Origin: an uncultured Verrucomicrobiota bacterium
Lineage (GTDB): Bacteria; Verrucomicrobiota; Kiritimatiellia; RFP12; UBA1067
Direction: 5' to 3'
Length of the DNA stretch: 5,348 nt
NCBI GenBank assembly: GCA_946631535.1
Contig: CAMPAF010000212.1
Location: 1 to 5,348 of the forward strand
Both the position numbers and the translations under genes were made by a program. How positions within the stretch are numbered: position 1 is the stretch's first letter; each line of letters starts with the position of its first letter. Shown here piece after piece: positions 1-5,348 of this stretch. The notes below the pieces were generated by a model. It had not been told where the DNA came from and did not search any database. It saw nothing but the letters and a program-made list of their open reading frames with translations.

Positions 1-1
1 C

Positions 2-1363
2 ACGGGCGGCTGGTGGCGCGCCGCCAAGCGCTACCGCGCGTGGGCCACGAAACAGAAGTGGACGTCGAAAGGCCCGCTCGCCACGCGCGCCGACTTCAAC
101 CGCCGCATCGTGGACGTTGGCTTCTGGATGAACGCCGGCAACACGCCCGCGCAGGTCACGAACGCCACCGCGATGGCGCTCGCCGCCCTCGGCGACATCC
201 CGCTCGGCATCCACTGGTACTGCTGGCACCAGATTCCCTTCGACCACACGTACCCCGAATACTTCCCCGAACGTCCTGGCATGGCCGAGGCCGTCGCGTG
301 GATGAAGAGCAAGGGCGTACTCGTGATGCCCTACATCAACGCGCGCCTGTGGGACTCGGAGATCCCGAGCTTCTCCACCGCGCTTCCCGCCGCGTGTAAG
401 AAGCCTGACGGTGCCTCGCACTACGTGGAGGTCTACGGCTCCAAACGCAAGCTCTCGCCAATGTGCCCCACCACCCCGCTCTGGCGTACGCGCGTGAACG
501 ACATCTGCACCGAACTCATGGAACGGATCGGCGTGAACGCCATCTACCTCGACCAAGTGGCGGCGGCTCGACCGGCCCCCTGCTACGACACCGCGCACGG
601 ACACCCCATCGGCGGCGGGCACTACTGGACCGACGCCTACCGCGAGCTGATGGCGCCGATCCGCGCGCGCGCCGCGCGCAACGACAACGTCGTCCTCACG
701 ACCGAGTGCGACGCCGAACCGTACATCGACAGCTTCGACGCCTTCCTCGCCTGGTTCGTGCGCACGCCCTACGACGTGCCGATGCTCCCGGCGGTCTATT
801 CGGGCTACACCGTGTACTTCAGCAGTCCGCAGGACGCCAAGGATTCGCTCGACGCCTATTGCGCGATGCAGGGACGCGACTTCCTGTGGGGCTGCCAGCT
901 CGGCTGGAACTCCGGCTGGCCGTTCAACTCCAAGCACAAGGAACACCTCTCCTTCACCCTGCGCCTCTGCCGCGAACGCCTCGTCCACAAGGACTTCTTC
1001 GTGTACGGCGAACTCCTCGGCGAGATTCCCTTGGGAGGGACGCGCTGCTGCGTGTCCGCCGCCGAGACGGCGGCTCCCCATACGGGAGGGACGCGCTGCT
1101 GCGCGTCCGCACAGCAGGGAGGGACGCGCTGCTGCGCGTTCATTCCAACCATCGAAGGCACCTGGAACCGAAAACCCGCCTGCCGCTTCAAGCTACCGGC
1201 GGCGATGGGAACGCTCTGGCGCGCGCGCGACGGCCGCCGCCTCGCCTGCCTCGTCAATGTCTCCGGCCAAGAACTTCGCGTCATGTGCCAGCTCGGCGGT
1301 ACCGACGGCGAACGTCCACTCACGCTCGCCCCCCGCTCCGTCACCTCCATCCCACTCCCCTAA
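2..1363 (+). CDS. DUF6259-type glycosidase-like protein, 5' end cut by the window
   Basis: The frame is open from the first bases of the window to the TAA at 1361-1363, so only the last 453 residues are present and the true start lies upstream. The GTG at 110 is an internal valine codon, not a start. The visible N-terminal part (WWRAAKRYRAWATKQKW, then GPLATR) and the central block with YLDQVAAARPAPCYD (about residues 182-196 of the fragment), the glycine-rich HGHPIGGGHYW and TECDAEPYIDSFD (about 234-246) match my memory of DUF6259 proteins, which are thought to be glycoside-hydrolase-like barrels. The Asp of YLDQ and the Glu residues of TECDAE are candidate catalytic acids by analogy only. 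The C-terminal part (LWRARDGRRLACLVNVSG) resembles the small beta domain that follows such barrels. Substrate is unknown. Oddly, about 36 residues before this last domain are encoded by REP repeats (LGGTRCC, TGGTRCC, QGGTRCC), adding three Cys-Cys pairs. The gene is convergent with the next one. The family call is fairly firm; the catalytic role is inferred. Confidence 0.8.
   Translation, partial: TGGWWRAAKRYRAWATKQKWTSKGPLATRADFNRRIVDVGFWMNAGNTPAQVTNATAMALAALGDIPLGIHWYCWHQIPFDHTYPEYFPERPGMAEAVAWMKSKGVLVMPYINARLWDSEIPSFSTALPAACKKPDGASHYVEVYGSKRKLSPMCPTTPLWRTRVNDICTELMERIGVNAIYLDQVAAARPAPCYDTAHGHPIGGGHYWTDAYRELMAPIRARAARNDNVVLTTECDAEPYIDSFDAFLAWFVRTPYDVPMLPAVYSGYTVYFSSPQDAKDSLDAYCAMQGRDFLWGCQLGWNSGWPFNSKHKEHLSFTLRLCRERLVHKDFFVYGELLGEIPLGGTRCCVSAAETAAPHTGGTRCCASAQQGGTRCCAFIPTIEGTWNRKPACRFKLPAAMGTLWRARDGRRLACLVNVSGQELRVMCQLGGTDGERPLTLAPRSVTSIPLP
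1033..1059 (+). repeat. REP element copy 1 (GGGAG foot plus hairpin), coding
   Basis: A GGGAG foot is followed by an arm GGACGCG (1038-1044) and its partner CGTGTCC (1051-1057), pairing over 7 bp with one G-T wobble around the CTGCTG loop, then GC. A GGAG or GTAG tetranucleotide at the foot of a hairpin is the hallmark of REP sequences moved by RAYT (Y1-type) transposases. No such transposase is in this window. The copy is read as GGTRCCVSA inside the DUF6259 gene. Confidence 0.82.
1058..1078 (-). repeat. Inverted REP-like partner of copy 1 (BIME-like pair)
   Basis: GCCGCCG (1058-1064) and CGGCGGC (1068-1074) form a perfect 7-bp stem with the 3-base loop AGA, followed by TCCC. Read on the minus strand it is GGGAG followed by a hairpin, so it has the same foot as copy 1 but a different stem and the opposite direction. 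It overlaps copy 1 by two bases. Two REPs in opposite orientation form the kind of unit called a BIME. It is translated as SAAETAAP in the host gene. Confidence 0.6.
1084..1110 (+). repeat. REP element copy 2, perfect 8-bp stem, coding
   Basis: This copy is the same 27-base unit as copy 1 with one base changed, and it makes the stem perfect. GGACGCGC (1089-1096) pairs with GCGCGTCC (1101-1108) around the loop TGCT. It starts 51 bases (17 codons) after copy 1, so it is read in the same frame as GGTRCCASA. The best-formed hairpin of the set, it may be the youngest copy. Confidence 0.85.
1117..1141 (+). repeat. REP element copy 3, last bases diverged, coding
   Basis: GGGAG and the arm GGACGCGC (1122-1129) are identical to copy 2. 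The second arm, GCGCGTTC (1134-1141), has one C-to-T change that still pairs as a G-T wobble. The copy starts 33 bases (11 codons) after copy 2 and keeps the same frame (GGTRCCAF). After it the sequence returns to ordinary DUF6259-like coding sequence (PTIEGTW). Confidence 0.82.
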
Positions 1364-1366
1364 ACT

Positions 1367-1393
1367 GGGAGGGGCGCAACTTGTTGTGCCCGC
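1367..1393 (+). repeat. REP element copy 4, covarying stem, in the convergent intergenic gap
   Basis: It starts three bases after the stop codon of the DUF6259 gene and has the same 27-base length, the same GGGAGGG start and the same CCGC end as copy 2. Most interior stem bases differ. GGGCGCAA (1372-1379) pairs with TTGTGCCC (1384-1391) around CTTG, with one G-T wobble. Compared with copy 2, three stem pairs changed on both sides (A-T to G-C, G-C to A-T, C-G to A-T) and one G-C became G-T. The shape is kept while the sequence is not, as expected of a REP family under structural constraint. Confidence 0.75.
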
Positions 1394-1398
1394 ATTTT
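1372..1398 (+). terminator. Possible weak intrinsic terminator formed by REP copy 4
   Basis: The 8-bp stem at 1372-1391 is followed four bases later by TTTT (1395-1398) and then CCCTTT. It lies in the 39-base gap between two convergent stop codons, where a terminator is expected. The T tract is short and interrupted. On the minus strand no T tract follows the hairpin, so at best it would stop the plus-strand transcript. Confidence 0.4.
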
Positions 1399-1402
1399 CC
1401 CT

Positions 1403-3982
1403 TTAGTCCCTCGGATAATACGGAAGGAGCGACACGTAGTTCAATCCGAGCTCTTCGCCTTCCGCGGCCTGTTCGTTGCTGAAGGAGATGTCCGTCTCCG
1501 GAGCGGTAGCGGTAAAGACAATCTGCCCGAGATTGACGCGCGCGCAGTTGTTGTTCGCCGCATAACGTCCCTTGACGCGTTTGTCGACGTGCGTCCAGGT
1601 GAGCGCATCGTCCACGGCGGCACCTGATCCCGCAGAGGCGGAGATTGCGAACTTGCGCGGCGCCAGACGCTTCGCCTTGACATCCTTCACGTCAAACGTC
1701 GAATAGCGCAAACGGTACTTGCGGCCCGGCACGAGTCCCTTCGCCTTCTGCGTGACCGTAGCGAAGGAATCTTTTCCGCGAGACAGCACGGCGAACGTGT
1801 CGCCCACGCCGCCGTTCCCGCCCCAGCGGTTCTGGCTCGTCTTCGCGAAACCGGCGAACGAGTCGGCGCGCACGGCGCCGGTGACAGTCCACGGCTCGAG
1901 AGACCCGCGGAAATCACCGTTGAGGATGTGGTCAGGACGGTACGTGAACCCGTGTTTTCCGGAGAGCATCTCCTTTCGGCCTTCCACCACGTAGTGCCGC
2001 ATGAGCGCGAAGCTCCAGCGGTGTAGCTCCTCGTCGGCATAGTAGCTGCCCCAGTATCCGATGGACCCGAGTCCGTCGAACGCCGGATCGTTCGCCGCCA
2101 TGTTGACCTGCAGGTCGAGGTAGTACTTGAAGTCCACTTCGGGATGGTGGGCGAGCGAGAGGATGGGCAGCTGGTTGAAATTGCCGAACGCGATGCACGT
2201 CGAACCGATCGCCAACGGATACGTCTTGCAGTAGCGTACGAGCGTGTCCTTCACGTAGTTCTCCAGATACTTGCGCGCTTCCTCCTCCGTCTCCTTGGTG
2301 CGGCAGTATGCCTCGAACAGGACCTTCCCCTGCCCGAGGGATGCGTTCACTGACGTGGCGAAGAAATCCTCGTCGATGACTCGATTGAACGGCTTCCCCA
2401 CGATCCACGTGAAGATCGCCCGCGTCGGCAAGGCGGAAAGTTCGTATGCCTTCAGTCCGCCCGTGTAGTCGACGATGCTGCCGGGGTTGTGCAGGAACTG
2501 TTCGTCGCACGTCACGCCGGAGTAGCCGAACCGGTTCATGCCGACGGCCCCGCCGAGCAGCTGCTCCAGCTTCTCGGCAGTCACGCCGGTCGTGTTGAGG
2601 TTCGCGATCCAGCGGTACCCGCGCGCCAAGAACCCCTCCAGATGGTCTTTCGGCACCGATCCGCCGTTCTGGGTGGTCACGGCGGGAAGAACGTACTTCT
2701 CCTGGAACGCCCAGTCGTATGGACGATTCTCCTGGACGAAACTATTGGCGCCGGGACAGTAGTTGAAGATGTCGGCGATCATCCTTACAACCACATCCCC
2801 GGCCGGACCGTTCACGGCGATCTCGTGCCGGCCGGCCCGCGTGAGGCGGAACGTCTCGCCGCGCGGCGTATCCGGGGAGACGACCTCGCGTCCGTCGAGC
2901 CGCACCGTCGAGCCACATGGCGATGCGATGAACAGCCAGCTGTCGCGGAACACGTCGAACGGAAACGTTTCCTTTTCCGCGCGAACGCGCTTCGCATTGA
3001 CAAGCTCTGACGTGAGGTTGTTGAGCCGACGCCCCTTCTTCAGTTCGCGCGGCACGTCCCGCAAGGCATAGCGATGCCGTTCGGTGAAGATGCGCTCGCC
3101 GGTGGACTTCCTCTCGATCGAAACCGCAAATACGCCCTGGGTCGGCGCGGCTGCGCCCGGAACCGCGAGCCGGACGCCACCCTTCAGCGCAAGCGGCGCG
3201 CGCGACGCGCCCGACGCCCCTTCCACCTCCAGCACGGCCTCGAAGTCGTTCTCCGTTGTTCCCTTGGGAAGGCAGCCGAAGAAGCGGAACTCAACGGTCG
3301 AATCGTAGAGCGGAATCTTCCCGAGAATCGGGTTGAACGGAATCAGCCGCGGTTTCGACTGGATGGCGAAGATCGGCGAACGCTCCGTCTTCTTGAGGGC
3401 TGCCTCGTCCAGAGCGACGAGGCGGATGTCCGCCACGTCGAACGTCCCCTTGAACTTCGTCAGAAACGCCACCAGCGAATATGTCCCGTCCTTGGAGGCG
3501 AAACACGTGAAGTCATGTTCGAGCTTCACCCACTTGCCGGCCGTGTCGGACGGCAGCTTGCCGGCGCTCGCGCCCCTGTACCATCCGTGATTCACCACCT
3601 CCACGCCGCCATAGCCCGTGGACAGTGCCTTCGTGCGCACGTAGGCGGAGATCCTGTATTTGCCGCCCTCGACGAGACGCAGGCCGTATTGGCGGAAGGT
3701 CGCCTCGGCCGGATCGCGTTCATCCGACAAGATCGACACGTAAGGTCTTCCGTCCGGACCGCCGGACGGCTTCCATGAAATCTTTTCCGGCTTGTTCACG
3801 TTCCAGAACGGCGGCGAAGAAGCCTGGTCGGCCTCAAGCGCGCCGTTCAGCACGATGTTCTCGCCCGGTTCAACTGCGGCCGGGCATACGCCGACACAGG
3901 CAAAGAAGGCCGCGCATGCGGCCATGCGCACAATCCCCATCCGCCGTACGGCGAGGAACCTTGTCAAACGACTCTTTTTCAT
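1403..3982 (-). CDS. Large secreted protein with terminal carbohydrate-binding-like modules and a central putative barrel
   Basis: The protein has 859 residues when started at the ATG at 3982. I prefer this to the upstream in-frame TTG at 4000, which would overlap the -10 motif and add only six residues. The N-terminus (MKKSRLTRF, then hydrophobic AACAAFFACVGV) is a signal peptide with likely cleavage near CPAA (about residue 36), so the protein should be exported. Residues 40-195 look like a CBM4/9-type beta-sandwich (NGALEAD, FRQYGLRLVEGGKYRISAYVRT). Residues 200-405 are beta-rich linker domains. Residues 410-680 look like an alpha/beta barrel with acidic motifs CDEQF (about 492-496) and YADEEL (about 648-653), which are candidate catalytic residues. 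Residues 685-859 form a second beta-sandwich (HILNGDFRGSLEPW, LVPGRKYRLRYSTFDV). I do not recognise a named GH family. Similar proteins are, to my recollection, hypothetical in planctomycetes and relatives. A glycoside hydrolase or glycan-binding role is inferred. Its stop is 39 bases from the convergent DUF6259 gene. Confidence 0.85.
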   Translation of the reverse strand: MKKSRLTRFLAVRRMGIVRMAACAAFFACVGVCPAAVEPGENIVLNGALEADQASSPPFWNVNKPEKISWKPSGGPDGRPYVSILSDERDPAEATFRQYGLRLVEGGKYRISAYVRTKALSTGYGGVEVVNHGWYRGASAGKLPSDTAGKWVKLEHDFTCFASKDGTYSLVAFLTKFKGTFDVADIRLVALDEAALKKTERSPIFAIQSKPRLIPFNPILGKIPLYDSTVEFRFFGCLPKGTTENDFEAVLEVEGASGASRAPLALKGGVRLAVPGAAAPTQGVFAVSIERKSTGERIFTERHRYALRDVPRELKKGRRLNNLTSELVNAKRVRAEKETFPFDVFRDSWLFIASPCGSTVRLDGREVVSPDTPRGETFRLTRAGRHEIAVNGPAGDVVVRMIADIFNYCPGANSFVQENRPYDWAFQEKYVLPAVTTQNGGSVPKDHLEGFLARGYRWIANLNTTGVTAEKLEQLLGGAVGMNRFGYSGVTCDEQFLHNPGSIVDYTGGLKAYELSALPTRAIFTWIVGKPFNRVIDEDFFATSVNASLGQGKVLFEAYCRTKETEEEARKYLENYVKDTLVRYCKTYPLAIGSTCIAFGNFNQLPILSLAHHPEVDFKYYLDLQVNMAANDPAFDGLGSIGYWGSYYADEELHRWSFALMRHYVVEGRKEMLSGKHGFTYRPDHILNGDFRGSLEPWTVTGAVRADSFAGFAKTSQNRWGGNGGVGDTFAVLSRGKDSFATVTQKAKGLVPGRKYRLRYSTFDVKDVKAKRLAPRKFAISASAGSGAAVDDALTWTHVDKRVKGRYAANNNCARVNLGQIVFTATAPETDISFSNEQAAEGEELGLNYVSLLPYYPRD

Positions 3983-3988
3983 GGCGAA

Positions 3989-3997
3989 AGTATAGCA
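3989..3997 (-). promoter_or_regulatory. Extended -10 promoter motif (TGCTATACT) for the minus-strand secreted-protein gene
   Basis: On the minus strand the sequence reads TGC-TATACT, a TGn-extended -10 with five of six matches to TATAAT. No good -35 box is seen at 16-18 bases upstream, which is typical of extended -10 promoters. Only six bases (3983-3988) separate the -10 from the ATG at 3982, so transcription would be expected to begin at or next to the A of the start codon. No ribosome binding site precedes that ATG. Confidence 0.5.
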
Positions 3998-4018
3998 CAA
4001 ATCGGCATGGTTGCGTTT

Positions 4019-4035
4019 GCGCCCGTGCAGGGCGC
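4019..4035. promoter_or_regulatory. Perfect GC-rich inverted repeat between divergent promoters, possible operator
   Basis: GCGCCC (4019-4024) and GGGCGC (4030-4035) are exact reverse complements around the five bases GTGCA. The repeat lies almost midway between the two -10 motifs and covers or abuts the place of both -35 regions. A dimeric regulator bound here could control both promoters. Its function is inferred from position; GC-rich DNA yields some such palindromes by chance. Confidence 0.35.
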
Positions 4036-4049
4036 GGCATCCGTCAATT

Positions 4050-4058
4050 TGATATACT
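4050..4058 (+). promoter_or_regulatory. Extended -10 promoter motif (TGATATACT) for the small ORF and gpsA
   Basis: TG at 4050-4051, one base, then TATACT (4053-4058) form an extended -10 in AT-rich sequence that stands out from GC-rich surroundings. No clear -35 is visible. Transcription would start near 4065, giving a leader of about 22 bases that includes the ribosome binding site at 4075-4080. The hexamer is identical to that of the opposite promoter. Confidence 0.55.
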
Positions 4059-4074
4059 ATCCAGCAAACGGAAC

Positions 4075-4080
4075 AAGGAG
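4075..4080 (+). promoter_or_regulatory. Strong ribosome binding site (AAGGAG) that fixes the small-ORF start
   Basis: AAGGAG lies six bases before the ATG at 4087, an ideal Shine-Dalgarno spacing. It is the best such site in the window and is too far (over 100 bases) from the gpsA ATG to serve it directly. It is therefore the main reason to accept the 35-residue ORF as a translated gene. Confidence 0.75.
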
Positions 4081-4086
4081 AAAACC

Positions 4087-4194
4087 ATGTCGGCCATACG
4101 CAAGTCCAAACATGCCGCTCTCGTCCAGCGACATCTCCGCATCATGGCCGACTTTCTGGGACAAGGCAGCTATAAGGAACGCAAACAAACATGA
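4087..4194 (+). CDS. Small basic protein (35 aa) upstream of and overlapping gpsA
   Basis: A short ORF opens with ATG at 4087 behind a strong AAGGAG site and ends with TGA at 4192-4194, where ATGA overlaps the gpsA start codon. This four-base overlap is the classic arrangement for translational coupling. The product is rich in Lys, Arg and His (MSAIRKSKHAALVQRHLR at the N-terminus, GSYKERKQT at the C-terminus). It may form one amphipathic helix around residues 8-25 and has no signal peptide or membrane segment. I do not recognise a family. It could be a true conserved small protein that binds nucleic acid or acidic partners, or a leader ORF whose translation opens the gpsA start. That it is translated is fairly likely; its role is unknown. 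Confidence 0.7.
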   Translation: MSAIRKSKHAALVQRHLRIMADFLGQGSYKERKQT

Positions 4195-5195
4195 GTTACG
4201 GCAAAAATCCCCTTAAGATCTTCATCGCGGGAGATGGCGGCTGGGGCACCGCGAATGCGCTGCTTCTAGCGGGATACGGGCACGACGTGACCGTATGGGG
4301 CGCGGATGCCGCCTACGTGCGCGAAATCGCCAGCACGCGGGCGAACCCCCGCTATCTACCAGGTGTCGCGCTGCCGGACAGGATAAAGTGGACGACCGAG
4401 CTGTCGGACGCCGCAGGGGCGGATGTCGTGGTCTTCGCCACTCCATCCCGCTTTTTTCAAGACGTCTGCTCCAGATTCAGGAGCCACGTGCCTGCAGACG
4501 CGCTCGTCGTCTCGCTCGCCAAGGGATTCTGCGAGCGGACGCATGTGCGCATGACAGTCCTCGCTGAGAAAGCGCTTGGCCGCAGGCGCATCGTCGCGCT
4601 TTCCGGCCCGTCCCACGCCGAGGAGGTGGCACGCGGCATCCCGACTGCGGTAGTGGCGGCGTCCGAAAACATCGAAGACGCGCAACTCGTACAGGGAATA
4701 TGGAGCGGTCCCGTGTTCCGCGTATATGCCTCTGACGATCCCGTTGGCGTGGAGGTAGGCGGCGCGGTGAAGAACGTGATCGCCCTGGCGGTCGGAGTGT
4801 CCGACGGTCTTGGTTTCGGCGACAACACGCGCGCCGCGCTGATCACCAGGGGCATCGCCGAGGTGGCGCGATTCGCAGGCGCGCTCGGCGCAGATCCCAA
4901 GACCGTGTTTGGGCTTTCGGGCATGGGCGATCTCGTCGTGACCTGCACGTCGCGCCACTCGCGCAACCGCAGCGTAGGCGAGCGGCTCGGCAGGGGCGAG
5001 CGGCTTTCGGATATCGTGGGATCGATGAAGATGGTGGCGGAGGGCGTGTGGAACGCGCAGGTCGTGCGCGCCATGGCCGGCGAGCTGAACGTCGAGATGC
5101 CGATCACGGAGACGGTCTGCCGCCTTTGCCACGAAGGCCTTCCGGCGAAGGAGGCCATCAGCATCCTAATGAACCGCCCGATGAAGGGCGAATGA
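4191..5195 (+). CDS. gpsA: Glycerol-3-phosphate dehydrogenase [NAD(P)+]
   Basis: The enzyme reduces dihydroxyacetone phosphate to sn-glycerol 3-phosphate in the cytoplasm with NAD(P)H, supplying the backbone for phospholipids. Its 334 residues are the usual length. Diagnostic blocks appear in order: the nucleotide-binding loop GDGGWG (residues 14-19), NPRYLPG (52-58), SLAKGF with K111, SGPSHAEEVARGIPTAV (138-154), GGAVKNVIA with the probable catalytic K194, GFGDNTRAALITRG (208-221), GLSGMGDLVVTCTS (241-254) and SRNRSVGERLGRG (257-269), then VEMPITE (301-307). These align well with E. coli GpsA from memory. The start at 4191 puts the Rossmann fold at the normal distance from the N-terminus. 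A weak AAGGA lies 12 bases upstream at 4174-4178, inside the small ORF, so coupling to that ORF is likely. Asp replaces the common Ala in the glycine loop. It is convergent with the partial gene to its right. Confidence 0.97.
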   Translation: MSYGKNPLKIFIAGDGGWGTANALLLAGYGHDVTVWGADAAYVREIASTRANPRYLPGVALPDRIKWTTELSDAAGADVVVFATPSRFFQDVCSRFRSHVPADALVVSLAKGFCERTHVRMTVLAEKALGRRRIVALSGPSHAEEVARGIPTAVVAASENIEDAQLVQGIWSGPVFRVYASDDPVGVEVGGAVKNVIALAVGVSDGLGFGDNTRAALITRGIAEVARFAGALGADPKTVFGLSGMGDLVVTCTSRHSRNRSVGERLGRGERLSDIVGSMKMVAEGVWNAQVVRAMAGELNVEMPITETVCRLCHEGLPAKEAISILMNRPMKGE

Positions 5196-5229
5196 CGCGA
5201 AATAGCCTTTTACTTCACGCAAGGGAAAA

Positions 5230-5348
5230 TCATTTCACCTGGGTCCACTTGCTCTCGGTTGAGTCGATCCACACGCCGCCGAGCGACACGAGGAGGTCGC
5301 GTTCGGCCTGCACGGGCGTGCGCCCGTACTCGCTCTTCTCGTACACCT
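5230..5348 (-). CDS. Unrecognised protein, C-terminal 38 residues only
   Basis: On the minus strand one frame is open from the window edge to a TGA at 5230-5232. The last residues read VYEKSEYGRTPVQAERDLL, then VSLGGVWIDSTESKWTQVK. The mixed composition, GC-rich third positions and ending 34 bases from the convergent gpsA stop suggest a real gene. The fragment is too short for a family call; no motif is recognised. The short gap 5196-5229 shows no clear terminator hairpin. Confidence 0.5.
   Translation of the reverse strand, partial: VYEKSEYGRTPVQAERDLLVSLGGVWIDSTESKWTQVK

Noticed and set aside
661..679. Alternating CG run, possible Z-DNA-prone segment
   Set aside because: It is short and encodes ordinary residues (IRARAARN) in the DUF6259 gene. 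Such runs are expected in GC-rich Arg/Ala codons.
1033..1141. CRISPR array or protein tandem repeat
   Set aside because: The three direct copies have unequal spacing (51 and 33 bases), short or no unique spacers, strong self-complementarity and a copy of the same family outside the gene. REP elements explain all of this better.
856..1350. Antisense open frame of 164 codons
   Set aside because: It is low-complexity, Arg/Ser-rich, lies within a supported gene and has no ribosome binding site evidence. The palindromic REPs keep both strands open here.
463..1482. Long open frame of 339 codons on the plus strand over the DUF6259 gene
   Set aside because: It is an Arg/Pro/His-rich shadow in another frame, typical of GC-rich DNA, with no motif. 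The other frame carries clear family motifs.
3074..3778. Plus-strand open frame of 234 codons opposite the secreted-protein gene
   Set aside because: Its Arg-rich composition mirrors the real gene's GC-rich third positions. It has no recognisable domain, and the opposite frame has a signal peptide and CBM-like repeats.
3998..4000. TTG as start codon of the secreted-protein gene
   Set aside because: It has no ribosome binding site, lies upstream of the -10 motif and would add six residues before a good signal peptide that begins at the ATG at 3982.
4356..5132. Antisense open frame of 258 codons opposite gpsA
   Set aside because: gpsA is certain from many family motifs. The antisense product is His/Arg-rich with no motif.
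5312..5327. Perfect 7-bp inverted repeat with a 2-base spacer
   Set aside because: It falls inside the partial right-edge gene, encodes ordinary residues, lacks the GGGAG foot of the REP family and has too short a loop to form as a simple hairpin. A chance palindrome in GC-rich coding DNA is likely.

Overview
This GC-rich stretch of bacterial chromosome carries five protein-coding genes, two of them cut by the window edges. There are no RNA genes, CRISPR arrays, transposase genes or phage genes. Two large proteins of carbohydrate-active character, dense palindromic repeats of the REP type and uncultured-type gene content suggest a polysaccharide-degrading member of the Verrucomicrobiota/Kiritimatiellota/Lentisphaerota/Planctomycetota group. 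Kiritimatiellota is my best guess, but it is inferred from protein style and not from a marker gene. Layout, left to right: (1) positions 2-1363, plus strand, hold the 3' part of a DUF6259-type glycosidase-like protein. (2) Inside that gene (1033-1141) sit three copies of a GGGAG-plus-hairpin REP element and one inverted partner, all translated in frame. A fourth direct copy lies just after the stop codon (1367-1393). (3) Positions 1403-3982, minus strand and convergent with gene 1, encode a large secreted protein with beta-sandwich, probably carbohydrate-binding, modules at both ends and a putative barrel in the middle. (4) A 104-base divergent control region (3983-4086) has an extended -10 promoter motif pointing each way and a perfect GC-rich inverted repeat between them. 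(5) A 35-residue basic small protein (4087-4194) overlaps the start of gpsA (4191-5195) by four bases. GpsA is glycerol-3-phosphate dehydrogenase. (6) At the right edge (5230-5348, minus strand) is the C-terminal end of an unrecognised protein, convergent with gpsA. Functionally the window has two halves. The left half looks like glycan handling: an intracellular or secreted DUF6259 hydrolase-like protein beside a secreted, module-rich protein. The right half is housekeeping: GpsA makes sn-glycerol 3-phosphate for phospholipids, preceded by a translationally coupled small protein of unknown role. The strongest unusual signals are the REP elements that have become coding sequence, the covarying REP copy that could act as a terminator, the small gene coupled to gpsA, and the symmetrical divergent promoter region with a possibly leaderless transcript on one side.
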